The notes under the pieces were generated by a model that was given only the letters and a program-made list of their open reading frames with translations, had not been told where the DNA came from and ran no database searches. A DNA stretch of 60,053 bases from Lachnospiraceae bacterium UBA5902 (GTDB lineage Bacteria > Bacillota > Clostridia > Lachnospirales > Lachnospiraceae): assembly GCA_002431865.1 (NCBI GenBank), contig DJEI01000098.1, positions 2,652 through 62,704 of the forward strand, given 5' to 3'. How positions within the stretch are numbered: the first letter of the stretch is position 1; each line of letters opens with the position of its first letter. The translations under genes and the position numbers were made by a program. This document shows, one piece after another, positions 44,053 through 51,476 of the stretch.

Positions 44053-44091
44053 AAAAGAGCATCGACGTTCAAATAACGCCGATGCTCTTTT
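44053..44091. terminator. bidirectional terminator between transketolase and mecA
   Basis: AAAAGAGCATCG (44053-44064) and CGATGCTCTTTT (44080-44091) are perfectly complementary with a 15-base loop that can pair a little further. A-run before and T-run after make it work on both strands, serving the two convergent genes. Confidence 0.9.
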
Positions 44092-44117
44092 CAATTAACA
44101 TTCAATTCCACTGTTCT

Positions 44118-44948
44118 TTACAGCTTTGCAAGTGTCTGCAATGCATTCGCATCAATAATCAGCTTATAATGCTCACGCATGTGACTTGGTGTAGCATACG
44201 TTGCACGTACCCGGTTACTATATTCACCAAGCAGGTTACAGGTCTTCACAAATTCATTATCCGTGTTCTTATCTTTCGTCATGTACAGATAAAAACGGCT
44301 GTCTCGCGGATTCTTATACAAAGAATTCTCGCTGTTGTAGATATCCTTTACAAGTTTTGCAGACAAGATAACCTGATCCAGATTCTTAAAGGCATAGATA
44401 CGGAAGATTTCCGGCTGTTCCACCGCCTGCGGAATCTCTGTTCTGCGATCCGACGCAGATGGATTCGTCTGTGCCGGCTTTACGCCTTTACCACTCATCA
44501 GGCCACTTAAGTCTTCTGCCAGCCCGCCGATTGCCTTCAGCAATCCATTGACCGGATTGTCCTCGACAATGGATTCACCGTCGGCTTCATCTGCCAATCC
44601 CAGACCACCATCCGAATCTTCATCCTCCTCATCGTCCTCGTAGGAATCATCCACATCCGATGGACGTGTAAATCTGGAGAACCTTGTATCCAGTTCCTCC
44701 GGATCATCTACTTTTGTAATAACCAGAATCAAACACTCTGGCGATACAGGTATTGCTTCTATCATAAGCGGAACATTATCCACTTCAAATCCTAATTCAC
44801 TGGATGCCTGTTGCATCAGTTCCCGGAACAGTTCTTTTGCTTTGTCTGTTCCATATGCTAATTCCGTTAAATGAAGTTCCTTATCTGCCAAGTCTGACTT
44901 ATAAAGTGTGCAACGTATCTGATTCTCGCTTAATCGTTCTAGCTTCAT
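44118..44948 (-). CDS. mecA: adaptor protein MecA
   Basis: 276 residues from ATG 44946-44948 (AAGGAG 9 bases upstream). The N-terminal MecA domain begins MKLERLSENQIRCTLYKSDL and the C-terminal domain ends YKLIIDANALQTLAKL. Between them, about residues 115-165, lies a very acidic linker (SYEDDEEDEDSDGG). MecA delivers substrates such as ComK to ClpC-ClpP; ClpC is not in this window. A sigma-A-like promoter lies at 45002-45029. Confidence 0.9.
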   Translation of the reverse strand: MKLERLSENQIRCTLYKSDLADKELHLTELAYGTDKAKELFRELMQQASSELGFEVDNVPLMIEAIPVSPECLILVITKVDDPEELDTRFSRFTRPSDVDDSYEDDEEDEDSDGGLGLADEADGESIVEDNPVNGLLKAIGGLAEDLSGLMSGKGVKPAQTNPSASDRRTEIPQAVEQPEIFRIYAFKNLDQVILSAKLVKDIYNSENSLYKNPRDSRFYLYMTKDKNTDNEFVKTCNLLGEYSNRVRATYATPSHMREHYKLIIDANALQTLAKL

Positions 44949-45001
44949 ACTCGTCAACTCCTTCGCAAGTGTTTACAAAAACATTATTTTTTGTATTACT
45001 T

Positions 45002-45029
45002 AGTTTATCACAAAACTCCCACATGTAAA
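45002..45029 (-). promoter_or_regulatory. promoter of mecA
   Basis: Minus strand: TTTACA (45024-45029), 16-base spacer, TAAACT (45002-45007), about 55 bases before the mecA ATG. Confidence 0.6.
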
Positions 45030-45322
45030 GCGATTTCTCAATATTTTCACAAAATATTACTGGAAATTCGATTCCAGAGACTTGCATTTTTCCCAATAAT
45101 ATAGTATGGTAAATCTTGCATAGTTATTTACAATTCTTATTTCTTTACAGGTATTTCCTGTAGCTTTATTCCAATTATATTTACAGATGTGTCATATCAT
45201 ACGAAGGAATATAAAACTATCACAGAAGCTTCTTATATCTATACGGATATGATATGCGCACAGCGAAGGAAGGTGATATCGGTCACATAAAATAATTCCA
45301 TATTGCAATATCAAGACATAAG

Positions 45323-45358
45323 AAAAAGAGCCTTGATTGACAATCAAGACTCTTTTTC
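45323..45358 (-). terminator. terminator after ferredoxin gene
   Basis: CTTGATTG (45332-45339) and CAATCAAG (45341-45348) form an almost loopless core, extended by AAAAAGAG and CTCTTTTT with one mismatch. T runs on both strands; it lies 20 bases after the ferredoxin stop on the minus strand. Confidence 0.85.
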
Positions 45359-45379
45359 TATATGTAATCGTTTAACCGA

Positions 45380-45550
45380 TTACTCCTCAGAGATAACACC
45401 TGTTGGGCAAGTTCCTGCACATGCTCCACATGAGATACATGCAGAAGCGTCGATTTCGTACTTGCCATCGCCTTCTGAGATTGCGCCTACAGGACAAGCG
45501 CCTGCACATGCTCCACACATAACGCATCCATCGTTGATCTGAAATGCCAT
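45380..45550 (-). CDS. 2[4Fe-4S] ferredoxin
   Basis: 56 residues from ATG 45548-45550 (AAGGAGG 8 bases upstream). Two Cys motifs, CVMCGACAGACP and CISCGACAGTCP, each CxxCxxCxxxCP, bind two [4Fe-4S] clusters. This is the classical clostridial-type electron carrier for pyruvate:ferredoxin oxidoreductase and hydrogenase. The promoter overlaps a perfect Fur-box match, so expression should fall or change with iron supply (inference). Confidence 0.96.
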   Translation of the reverse strand: MAFQINDGCVMCGACAGACPVGAISEGDGKYEIDASACISCGACAGTCPTGVISEE

Positions 45551-45600
45551 GGTAATATCCTCCTTACTCTTCATTCAGTATTGATAATATCATTCTTTAT

Positions 45601-45615
45601 TGATAATTATTATCA
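45601..45615. promoter_or_regulatory. Fur box at ferredoxin promoter
   Basis: TGATAATTATTATCA is a perfect 7-1-7 palindrome and a full match to the published Bacillus Fur core motif TGATAATnATTATCA. It covers the predicted start of transcription of the ferredoxin gene. A partial copy (TGATAATATCA, 45582-45592) lies between it and the gene. Confidence 0.75.
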
Positions 45616-45623
45616 CTGTTGAC

Positions 45624-45652
45624 ATTGTACCCCTTTTTGTCCCAGATAGCAA
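45624..45652 (-). promoter_or_regulatory. promoter of ferredoxin gene
   Basis: Minus strand: TTGCTA (45647-45652), 17-base spacer, TACAAT (45624-45629). Transcription would start near 45617, at the edge of the Fur box. Confidence 0.65.
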
Positions 45653-45692
45653 GTAATTTTTACAATTTCCTATAACTGGTTACTATCCTGTG

Positions 45693-47111
45693 TTACTCTA
45701 CGACCTGAACCTTCAACATATTTGTATTACCCGAGATACCAAGTGGTACACCTGCGCCGATAACAACCTTATCGCCCGGCTGTAACAAGCCCTGCTTCTT
45801 ACCTGCTGCCACTGCATGATCAAACAGTGTGAATACCTCATTCTGCTCTTCGAGATGTACCGGAGTTACGCCCCATGACATATTAAGCTGACGATATGCC
45901 TTGTCGCTTGTCGTACCGGCAATAATGTTGCAGCTTGGTCTGTACTTCGAAATATTTCTTGCAGATACACCAGACTTTGTCACGATGATAACCGCTGCCG
46001 CATTTAAGTCAATTGCAGTTGTACAAGCCGCATGGCAGACAGCATCTGTCACGTTCTGGTTTGCTGCACGCTCATAGTGGAAGAAATTCTTCTTATAATC
46101 AATGGCTGCCTCTGCACGCTCTGCAATCTTTGCCATCATCTCAACTGCCTCTACCGGATATTTACCAGCAGCACTCTCGCCAGACAGCATAACGGCACTT
46201 GTACCATCATAGATTGCATTGGCTACATCAGTAGTCTCTGCACGTGTCGGACGTGGATTCTTGATCATGGAATCAAGCATCTGTGTCGCAGTGATAACCT
46301 GCTTACCAGCCATATATACCTTATTGATAATCATCTTCTGGATAACCGGGACTTCCTCGCAAGGAATCTCAACACCCATATCGCCACGGGCTACCATAAT
46401 ACCATCGGACACATAAATGATATCGTCGATGTGGTTGACGCCCTCAGAATTTTCAATCTTGGATATGATGTTAATACTATTTCCGCCGTTCGCATTTAAC
46501 AGCTCACGGATTTCCAACACGTCCTTAGCAGAGCGAACGAAAGAAGCCGCTATAAAATCTACATCCTGCTCAATGCCAAACAGGATATCGCTTTGATCTA
46601 CCTCGCTTAAGTACGGCATATTCAGATGTACGTCCGGCACATTGATTCCCTTGTGGTTAGACACCTGTCCACCGGTAATAACGGTACACAGAATATCTTC
46701 ACCGCTGATAGAAGTTACCTGAAGCTCGATTAAACCATCGTCGATCAAGATATGTGTGCCAATCTGTACGTCCTTATACAGATCCTTGTATGTGATAGAG
46801 GTAATAGTGCTGTCACCAACAAGATCTCTCGTTGTCAGTGTGAAGAAATCACCCGCCTTAAGCTCTGCCTTTCCACCCTCAAAATCGCGGGTACGAATCT
46901 CAGGTCCTTTTGTGTCGAGCAAAATTGCGATCGGAAGTCCAAGTTCCGCACGCAGCTTCTTGACCATATCCATACGTTTCTTCTGTTCTTCGTGTGTACC
47001 ATGTGAAAAATTCAATCTTGCCACGTTCATTCCGGCAAGCATAAGCTTCCGCAGTACATCCTCGTTATCCGTTGCAGGTCCCAGTGTACAAACAATCTTT
47101 GTCTTTCTCAT
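45693..47111 (-). CDS. pyk: pyruvate kinase
   Basis: 472 residues from ATG 47109-47111 (CGAGG 9 bases upstream; a GTG one codon earlier is also possible). Motifs: KIVCTLGPAT at the start, LDTKGPEIRT, the catalytic Lys region IISKIEN, MVARGDMGVEI and TQMLDSMIKNPRPTRAE. It has the normal four-domain length without the extra PEP-utiliser domain of Bacillus enzymes. Final glycolytic step. It has its own promoter and a flanking inverted repeat. Confidence 0.97.
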   Translation of the reverse strand: MRKTKIVCTLGPATDNEDVLRKLMLAGMNVARLNFSHGTHEEQKKRMDMVKKLRAELGLPIAILLDTKGPEIRTRDFEGGKAELKAGDFFTLTTRDLVGDSTITSITYKDLYKDVQIGTHILIDDGLIELQVTSISGEDILCTVITGGQVSNHKGINVPDVHLNMPYLSEVDQSDILFGIEQDVDFIAASFVRSAKDVLEIRELLNANGGNSINIISKIENSEGVNHIDDIIYVSDGIMVARGDMGVEIPCEEVPVIQKMIINKVYMAGKQVITATQMLDSMIKNPRPTRAETTDVANAIYDGTSAVMLSGESAAGKYPVEAVEMMAKIAERAEAAIDYKKNFFHYERAANQNVTDAVCHAACTTAIDLNAAAVIIVTKSGVSARNISKYRPSCNIIAGTTSDKAYRQLNMSWGVTPVHLEEQNEVFTLFDHAVAAGKKQGLLQPGDKVVIGAGVPLGISGNTNMLKVQVVE

Positions 47112-47157
47112 CACTTATTACCTCGTTTTATATTTATTTGCCAATTTTTCTCCCATT

Positions 47158-47192
47158 TTGACATACACCCCTAGTATAATCGCTTATGTCAA
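47158..47192. promoter_or_regulatory. inverted repeat around the pyk -10 box
   Basis: TTGACATA (47158-47165) and TATGTCAA (47185-47192) are perfect inverted copies, with centres 27 bases apart, that flank the -10 box of the pyk promoter. Candidate operator; no known regulator motif is recognised. Confidence 0.5.
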
Positions 47193-47201
47193 GATTTACA
47201 A
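47173..47201 (-). promoter_or_regulatory. promoter of pyk
   Basis: Minus strand: TTGTAA (47196-47201), 17-base spacer, TATACT (47173-47178), about 60 bases before the pyk start. Confidence 0.65.
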
Positions 47202-47270
47202 CCATATTTCAAAAGTATTTTTATCATATAAATCTAACAAATTTTTAACTTTTATTCCAGATAAAATCAT

Positions 47271-47287
47271 GCTATTATAGTAATAGC
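47271..47287. promoter_or_regulatory. palindrome upstream of the 47325 gene
   Basis: GCTATTA (47271-47277), TAG, TAATAGC (47281-47287): a perfect 7-base inverted repeat that also contains the best -10-like sequence (TATTAT) for the plus-strand gene starting at 47325. Operator-like. Confidence 0.45.
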
Positions 47288-47324
47288 GTTATACATTTTT
47301 ACACAAACTATATAGGAGGCTTAC

Positions 47325-47894
47325 ATGTACGATAACTTTCTATTCCGGGCAAAACGAACCGTCTACAAATGGTGGTGTATCGTATATAAGCCTGTCTATA
47401 AACTCATCCATAACGGCAAGTTGCCAGAAGAAAAAGAGCCGGATGTCAAATATGCGGCACCAAAGGAAACATCAAAGCCAGTGCTGGATGCACAGGCACT
47501 TGCAGATGCCGTGCTTGACACAAACCGGCAGAGCCAGCATAATATCGACGATCTGGTTTCGGAGGCAGCACATATGTATGCCAAACCAACGGCATCCGCA
47601 CCGGTTGCCAATGCAGAACCAGACATAGGCGCCTCTGATTCTGTATCAGATCCGGAAAAGATTCCGGCTGGTGTCGACGATGATGTGTTAGCCCGTGCCA
47701 ACGAGATCATGGCACGTCTTAACCGGGAAGCTGCCGAGGATGAAGAAAAAAAGCAACGTGAAATTGACGCTGCGAAAGAAAAGGCCGCCGAACAGGAACG
47801 GCTGGCAGCGATTTTAAAATCAACCGAACGTAACATAGATGCATTTATACAGGAAGGACTCTCCAAACAGCATCAGCAAGACGGCAGCAACTAG
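47325..47894 (+). CDS. hypothetical protein with coiled coil, 189 residues
   Basis: No family recognised. The N terminus (MYDNFLFRAKRTVYKWWCIV) is basic, aromatic and amphipathic and may lie on the membrane. A Pro/Ala/Asp-rich middle is followed by a Glu/Lys/Ala-rich coiled coil at about 125-170 (EEKKQREIDAAKEKAAEQE). TAGGAGG precedes the ATG. It is followed after 15 bases by a lipoprotein gene, so the two probably form one envelope-related operon. Confidence 0.7.
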   Translation: MYDNFLFRAKRTVYKWWCIVYKPVYKLIHNGKLPEEKEPDVKYAAPKETSKPVLDAQALADAVLDTNRQSQHNIDDLVSEAAHMYAKPTASAPVANAEPDIGASDSVSDPEKIPAGVDDDVLARANEIMARLNREAAEDEEKKQREIDAAKEKAAEQERLAAILKSTERNIDAFIQEGLSKQHQQDGSN

Positions 47895-47909
47895 GAAAGG
47901 AGTTTAACT

Positions 47910-48410
47910 ATGCGTTCGAATTCAAAAAAAATAACCTTAGGGCTGTGCCTGATCGTGCTTACCGCCTGTCTCCTATGTGGATGCAGCGGCAATCCGAAAA
48001 ACTTCACCGTTGGCACGATGACGATTACCCTGACCGATAATTTCAAAGAAAGTAAGATGTCTGGTTTTGACGCCTACTTCGTGAGTGATGATGCATCATT
48101 TTCCGTAAAAACCGAAAATGCATCCGACCTCGAATATCAGGGCTACGAAATTGCAGGACTCAAGGATTACGCAAAAGAAATCTGCAACCTGAACGGCATT
48201 TCAACCGACAAACTGATACAGCGGAACAACTACTATTATTTCAGCAACACGCAGACCGTATCTGGTGCCAAATACACCTACCTGCACTGTATGCTGAAGG
48301 ACGGCAATAATTACTGGATCTGTGAATTCGTGTGCAAGCACCGTTCGTATAAATCTTTGGAAAAGTCCATGTTGCAATGGGCAGACAGCATTACATTCGA
48401 TCAACAATAA
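47910..48410 (+). CDS. lipoprotein of unknown function, 166 residues
   Basis: A signal peptide with lipobox LLCGC places the lipid-modified Cys at about residue 25. The mature part is a small, probably mixed alpha/beta domain with two further Cys residues (LHCMLK and WICEFVCKH). No known family. AAAGGAG precedes the ATG. It is anchored to the outer face of the membrane; partner of the preceding gene by position. Confidence 0.78.
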   Translation: MRSNSKKITLGLCLIVLTACLLCGCSGNPKNFTVGTMTITLTDNFKESKMSGFDAYFVSDDASFSVKTENASDLEYQGYEIAGLKDYAKEICNLNGISTDKLIQRNNYYYFSNTQTVSGAKYTYLHCMLKDGNNYWICEFVCKHRSYKSLEKSMLQWADSITFDQQ

Positions 48411-48447
48411 AAAATGCATCGCAGTCATTATGATTGCGGTGCATTTT
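48411..48447. terminator. bidirectional terminator overlapping end of the 96-residue gene
   Basis: AAAATGCATCGCAGTCA (48411-48427) and TGATTGCGGTGCATTTT (48431-48447) pair over 17 positions with two wobbles and a 3-base loop. It ends the lipoprotein transcript and, on the other strand, covers the last codons of the 48428-48718 gene. Confidence 0.9.
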
Positions 48448-48718
48448 TATTTTCATCCTGTTCTTCTGTTTCATCTTCATCATCGCGCGCTTCTTCCCAC
48501 GCATCGTCCGGGCGCAGTTTCTCGTATTTCTGCATACCGAAATTTAAGAAGCTTACGAAGAAAAGTGTCGGAATCGCAATGATAATTGCGATCTGCGCTA
48601 CATGAATCCAGTTCTCCTGCAATTTCCCTGTGAGTAACAAATAGCCGGCAGTCGTGATGACTGCCAGCATACTTATATCTACACAGATTGTCAGAATCAT
48701 CTGTATCTTCTTACTCAT
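48428..48718 (-). CDS. small membrane protein with two spans, 96 residues
   Basis: Start at ATG 48716-48718, which overlaps the end of the zinc-ribbon gene upstream by 8 bases (CTATGAGTAAG), so it is translationally coupled. Two hydrophobic helices (ICVDISMLAVITTAGYLLL and IAIIIAIPTLFFVSFL) are followed by a strongly acidic tail (DETEEQDENKN). Function unknown; probably works with the upstream membrane protein. Confidence 0.7.
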   Translation of the reverse strand: MSKKIQMILTICVDISMLAVITTAGYLLLTGKLQENWIHVAQIAIIIAIPTLFFVSFLNFGMQKYEKLRPDDAWEEARDDEDETEEQDENKNAPQS

Positions 48719-49592
48719 AGAGATACCAGTTTCCCTTGTACTTGATACATGTGATTGTATATGTGCTGGACTGATCATAAGTCTCGCCACTCATTGCCAC
48801 TGCCACGTTGAAGGAGAACTCCAGATCACAGGCATCCTGCAGTTTGATTGTTTTGTCTGCATAATCACTGACACCCTCTTCAAGATCATCCAGATCATCA
48901 CCATCATACATCTCTTTGCTCTCAACACCCTCATACTTGAAGGTTACGTCATACCCAGAATAAGAATCAAGCATATCCTCAATATCTTCCTGTCCCGGAT
49001 CAAGAAATGGCGGGCAAAGTGCTGCCATCTTATCTACATCCTGATCATTCATCGCCTCGATAAACTGCTGCGCAACTGCCTCTGGAGAAGATACTCCTCC
49101 CTTTGCTCCGAATCCGCCCTTAAAGATCAGAACAAATGCTACTGCCAATACAACAACGGCTGCTGCAATAATACCAATGATCAGACCTTTCTTTGGCTTT
49201 ACCGGCTGTGCTGGTGCCGGACCGCCAAATCCCGGCTGTCCATATGGTGCCTGTCCCGGCATACCCTGCTGTGGCATTCCGTTCATGCCCGGCTGTCCCA
49301 TGCCGTTCATCTGTGGCTGTCCCATACCATTCATCTGTGGCTGTCCCATGCCGCCAAACTGTGGTGCTGCCGGCTGTGGGTTTGTCTGTCCTGCATCTGC
49401 CTGTCCATATGTACTTGTATCTGTCTTTAATGACAGACCTGACGGCTGTGCTGGTGCCTGATCCGGATCGATCAGAACGGTCTTCTCATCATCGCCATCC
49501 TGACTATTTAAAGATGGCAGATCTGCGCCACAAACTGAGCATTTTGTGAAGACATCATCATTCTGTGCTCCACACATTTCACATACTTTCAT
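48711..49592 (-). CDS. zinc-ribbon membrane protein with Gly/Gln/Met-rich linker
   Basis: 293 residues. N-terminal zinc ribbon CEMCGAQ and CSVCGAD; a low-complexity region at about 60-135 made of MNGMGQPQ-type repeats; a membrane helix (IIGIIAAAVVVLAVAFVLIF) at about 140-160; then an extracytoplasmic domain resembling the DUF4878/NTF2-like fold (SPEAVAQQFIEAMNDQDVDK). The N-terminal half is in the cytoplasm. Such zinc-ribbon membrane proteins are common in Lachnospiraceae; the role is unknown. Confidence 0.8.
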   Translation of the reverse strand: MKVCEMCGAQNDDVFTKCSVCGADLPSLNSQDGDDEKTVLIDPDQAPAQPSGLSLKTDTSTYGQADAGQTNPQPAAPQFGGMGQPQMNGMGQPQMNGMGQPGMNGMPQQGMPGQAPYGQPGFGGPAPAQPVKPKKGLIIGIIAAAVVVLAVAFVLIFKGGFGAKGGVSSPEAVAQQFIEAMNDQDVDKMAALCPPFLDPGQEDIEDMLDSYSGYDVTFKYEGVESKEMYDGDDLDDLEEGVSDYADKTIKLQDACDLEFSFNVAVAMSGETYDQSSTYTITCIKYKGNWYLYE

Positions 49593-49716
49593 GCTGTTCC
49601 TCCTAATATAAATCCTCTCTTATAGATGGTAATTTTAATAAAAAACTACTAAAATATATAATGTCATAAATGCCGCATGAAGTCAATTGGCATTGCATAT
49701 AAATTTCGTAAATTTG

Positions 49717-49744
49717 TTGTAATGTCAAGCAATCGTGCTATAAT
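49717..49744 (+). promoter_or_regulatory. promoter of murC
   Basis: TTGTAA (49717-49722), 16-base spacer, TATAAT (49739-49744), about 80 bases before the murC ATG. Confidence 0.7.
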
Positions 49745-49825
49745 ATGGAATAAATATGGCTTCGCATGACCCGCATGCGATCCAAATACATCACAAACAG
49801 AGATTAAGGAAGGCAGATTATTACC

Positions 49826-51208
49826 ATGTATAAAGTAGATTTTGAAAAACCGATCCATGTGTATTTCATGGGTATCGGCGGTATCAGCATGAGCGGACTT
49901 GCCGAGATTTTATTACAGGAGGGTTTCACCGTATCCGGTTCCGATATGAAGGAATCTGAGATCACAGAGATTCTGAAGAATCTGGGTGCCCACATTTTCA
50001 TCGGACAGAAAGCAGAAAATATCTCCGATGATATTGATCTCGTCGTATATACCGCAGCCATTCATGCGGACAATCCGGAATTTGTAGAAGTGAAGCGCAG
50101 AAATATTCCAATGCTGACACGGGCACAGCTCCTCGGTCAGATTATGCTGAACTACAAATATGGCGTTGCAGTCAGCGGAACGCACGGCAAGACAACAACG
50201 ACCTCCATGCTCTCCTATGTATTGCTGGAGGCGCAGACCGATCCAACCATCTCCATCGGTGGTATGTTAGATGCGATCGGCGGCAATATCCGCGTGGGGC
50301 ACTCGGATTATTTCGTTACAGAGGCCTGCGAATACACAAACAGCTATCACGCATTTCATCCATATATCAGTATCATCCTGAATGTGGACGCTGACCATCT
50401 CGATTTCTTCAGTGGCATCGAGGAGATTGCAGATTCCTTCAAGACATTCGCAGAGATTCTGCCGAACGACGGACTGCTCGTTATCAACGGTGATATGAAA
50501 TATTACGAACATGTGACAAAAGATCTGCACTGCAACATCATTACCTTCGGTATGAATGCAGGAAATGATTACAGTGCAACGGATATTACCTTCGACGAAG
50601 AAGGACACCCAACCTACACACTTGTTGTCAAGGGGGAGACGCAGGATCAGATCAAACTGCATGCAACCGGTATTCACAATGTCATGAATTCCCTGTCTGT
50701 TATCGCAGTCGCAGATTTCCTCGGCATTGACCGCAAATACACGATTTCCGGTCTGGCCCGCTGTTCCAGTGCACACCGCCGTTTCGAGCACAAAGGAATC
50801 ACGGAAAATGGTGTCAAAATCGTCGACGATTATGCACATCACCCAACCGAGATTGCTGCAACCTTAGCGGCTGCCAAGAACACGCCACACAACGAACTGT
50901 GGTGCATCTTCCAGCCTCATACATACTCCCGCACCAAGGCGCTTCTGGACGAATTCGGACAGGCACTTGCGACCTGCGATCACGTGCTTCTGGCAGATAT
51001 TTATGCCGCAAGGGAACAGGATACCGGACTTGTTTCCTCGAAGGATGTCTGTGACAAGATCAACGCCAACGGCGGTCATGCCATCTACCTTGGCGACTTC
51101 GACAGCATCACCAAGTATGTGAAAAAAAATTGCAAAAAAAATGACCTGTTGATAACTATGGGTGCCGGAAATGTCGATTCTATCGGAAATACACTGTTAA
51201 AAAAATAG
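49826..51208 (+). CDS. murC: UDP-N-acetylmuramate--L-alanine ligase
   Basis: 460 residues, cytoplasmic peptidoglycan precursor ligase. N-terminal Rossmann motif FMGIGGISMSGLAEI, ATP loop SGTHGKTTTTSML, Mur ligase His/Asn motif, and DDYAHHPTEI in the C-terminal domain. Adds the first amino acid of the stem peptide. It stands alone with its own promoter and terminator, outside a mur cluster. AAGG is the only weak ribosome site. Confidence 0.97.
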   Translation: MYKVDFEKPIHVYFMGIGGISMSGLAEILLQEGFTVSGSDMKESEITEILKNLGAHIFIGQKAENISDDIDLVVYTAAIHADNPEFVEVKRRNIPMLTRAQLLGQIMLNYKYGVAVSGTHGKTTTTSMLSYVLLEAQTDPTISIGGMLDAIGGNIRVGHSDYFVTEACEYTNSYHAFHPYISIILNVDADHLDFFSGIEEIADSFKTFAEILPNDGLLVINGDMKYYEHVTKDLHCNIITFGMNAGNDYSATDITFDEEGHPTYTLVVKGETQDQIKLHATGIHNVMNSLSVIAVADFLGIDRKYTISGLARCSSAHRRFEHKGITENGVKIVDDYAHHPTEIAATLAAAKNTPHNELWCIFQPHTYSRTKALLDEFGQALATCDHVLLADIYAAREQDTGLVSSKDVCDKINANGGHAIYLGDFDSITKYVKKNCKKNDLLITMGAGNVDSIGNTLLKK

Positions 51209-51226
51209 TTATCCACATTATCCACA
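51209..51226 (+). promoter_or_regulatory. two abutting perfect DnaA boxes after murC
   Basis: TTATCCACA occurs twice head to tail (51209-51217 and 51218-51226), starting at the base after the murC stop. Both match the consensus TTATNCACA exactly. Confidence 0.75.
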
Positions 51227-51262
51227 GACCTGTTTGGGGGAAATCACCAAACAGGTCTTTTC
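51226..51262 (+). terminator. terminator after murC
   Basis: AGACCTGTTTGG (51226-51237) and CCAAACAGGTCT (51247-51258) form a perfect 12-base stem with a 9-base loop, followed by TTTTC. Confidence 0.92.
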
Positions 51263-51340
51263 ATTTTTAGTTAACATAATTGTAACATAAATCGTCCGCA
51301 AGCGGCTTGATTCCACAGCCTCTTTTTTTATGGTAACTGA

Positions 51341-51367
51341 TTGTCCACATTATCAACATTTTCCACA
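51341..51367 (+). promoter_or_regulatory. three abutting DnaA-box-like 9-mers upstream of dnaD-like gene
   Basis: TTGTCCACA (51341-51349), TTATCAACA (51350-51358) and TTTTCCACA (51359-51367) follow each other without gaps, each one base from the consensus DnaA box and in the same orientation. They lie 36-62 bases upstream of the -35 box of the dnaD-like operon. One further perfect box is inside that gene at 51786-51794. Confidence 0.65.
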
Positions 51368-51402
51368 ATTTTCGTAAACGCTCCGACCGAAAAGATGTTC
51401 GC

Positions 51403-51430
51403 TTGAATTTAATTTTGTTCATGCTATAAT
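51403..51430 (+). promoter_or_regulatory. promoter of dnaD-dnaI-PRPP synthetase operon
   Basis: TTGAAT (51403-51408), 16-base spacer, TATAAT (51425-51430), about 45 bases before the ATG at 51477. Confidence 0.72.
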
Positions 51431-51476
51431 TTGAAATGCTTCCAAGCGAAGCGATGAAGGGAAGGTTCAAAAAACT

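Larger units (their letters stand above)
44949..45379. other. intergenic region between mecA and ferredoxin gene
   Basis: 430 bases without a convincing gene. It holds the mecA promoter (45002-45029), a 6-base inverted repeat CTGGAA/TTCCAG (45060-45077) about 30 bases upstream of it, roughly 240 A/T-rich bases in which I see no gene or RNA, and the ferredoxin terminator (45323-45358). Confidence 0.6.

Noticed and set aside
45078..45320. small gene or ncRNA between mecA and ferredoxin
   Set aside because: Only very short frames without ribosome sites and no clear paired structure beyond chance were seen.
51209..51367. definite chromosome origin
   Set aside because: The DnaA boxes are suggestive, but dnaA, dnaN and an obvious unwinding element are not in the window; reported only as a regulatory or origin candidate.
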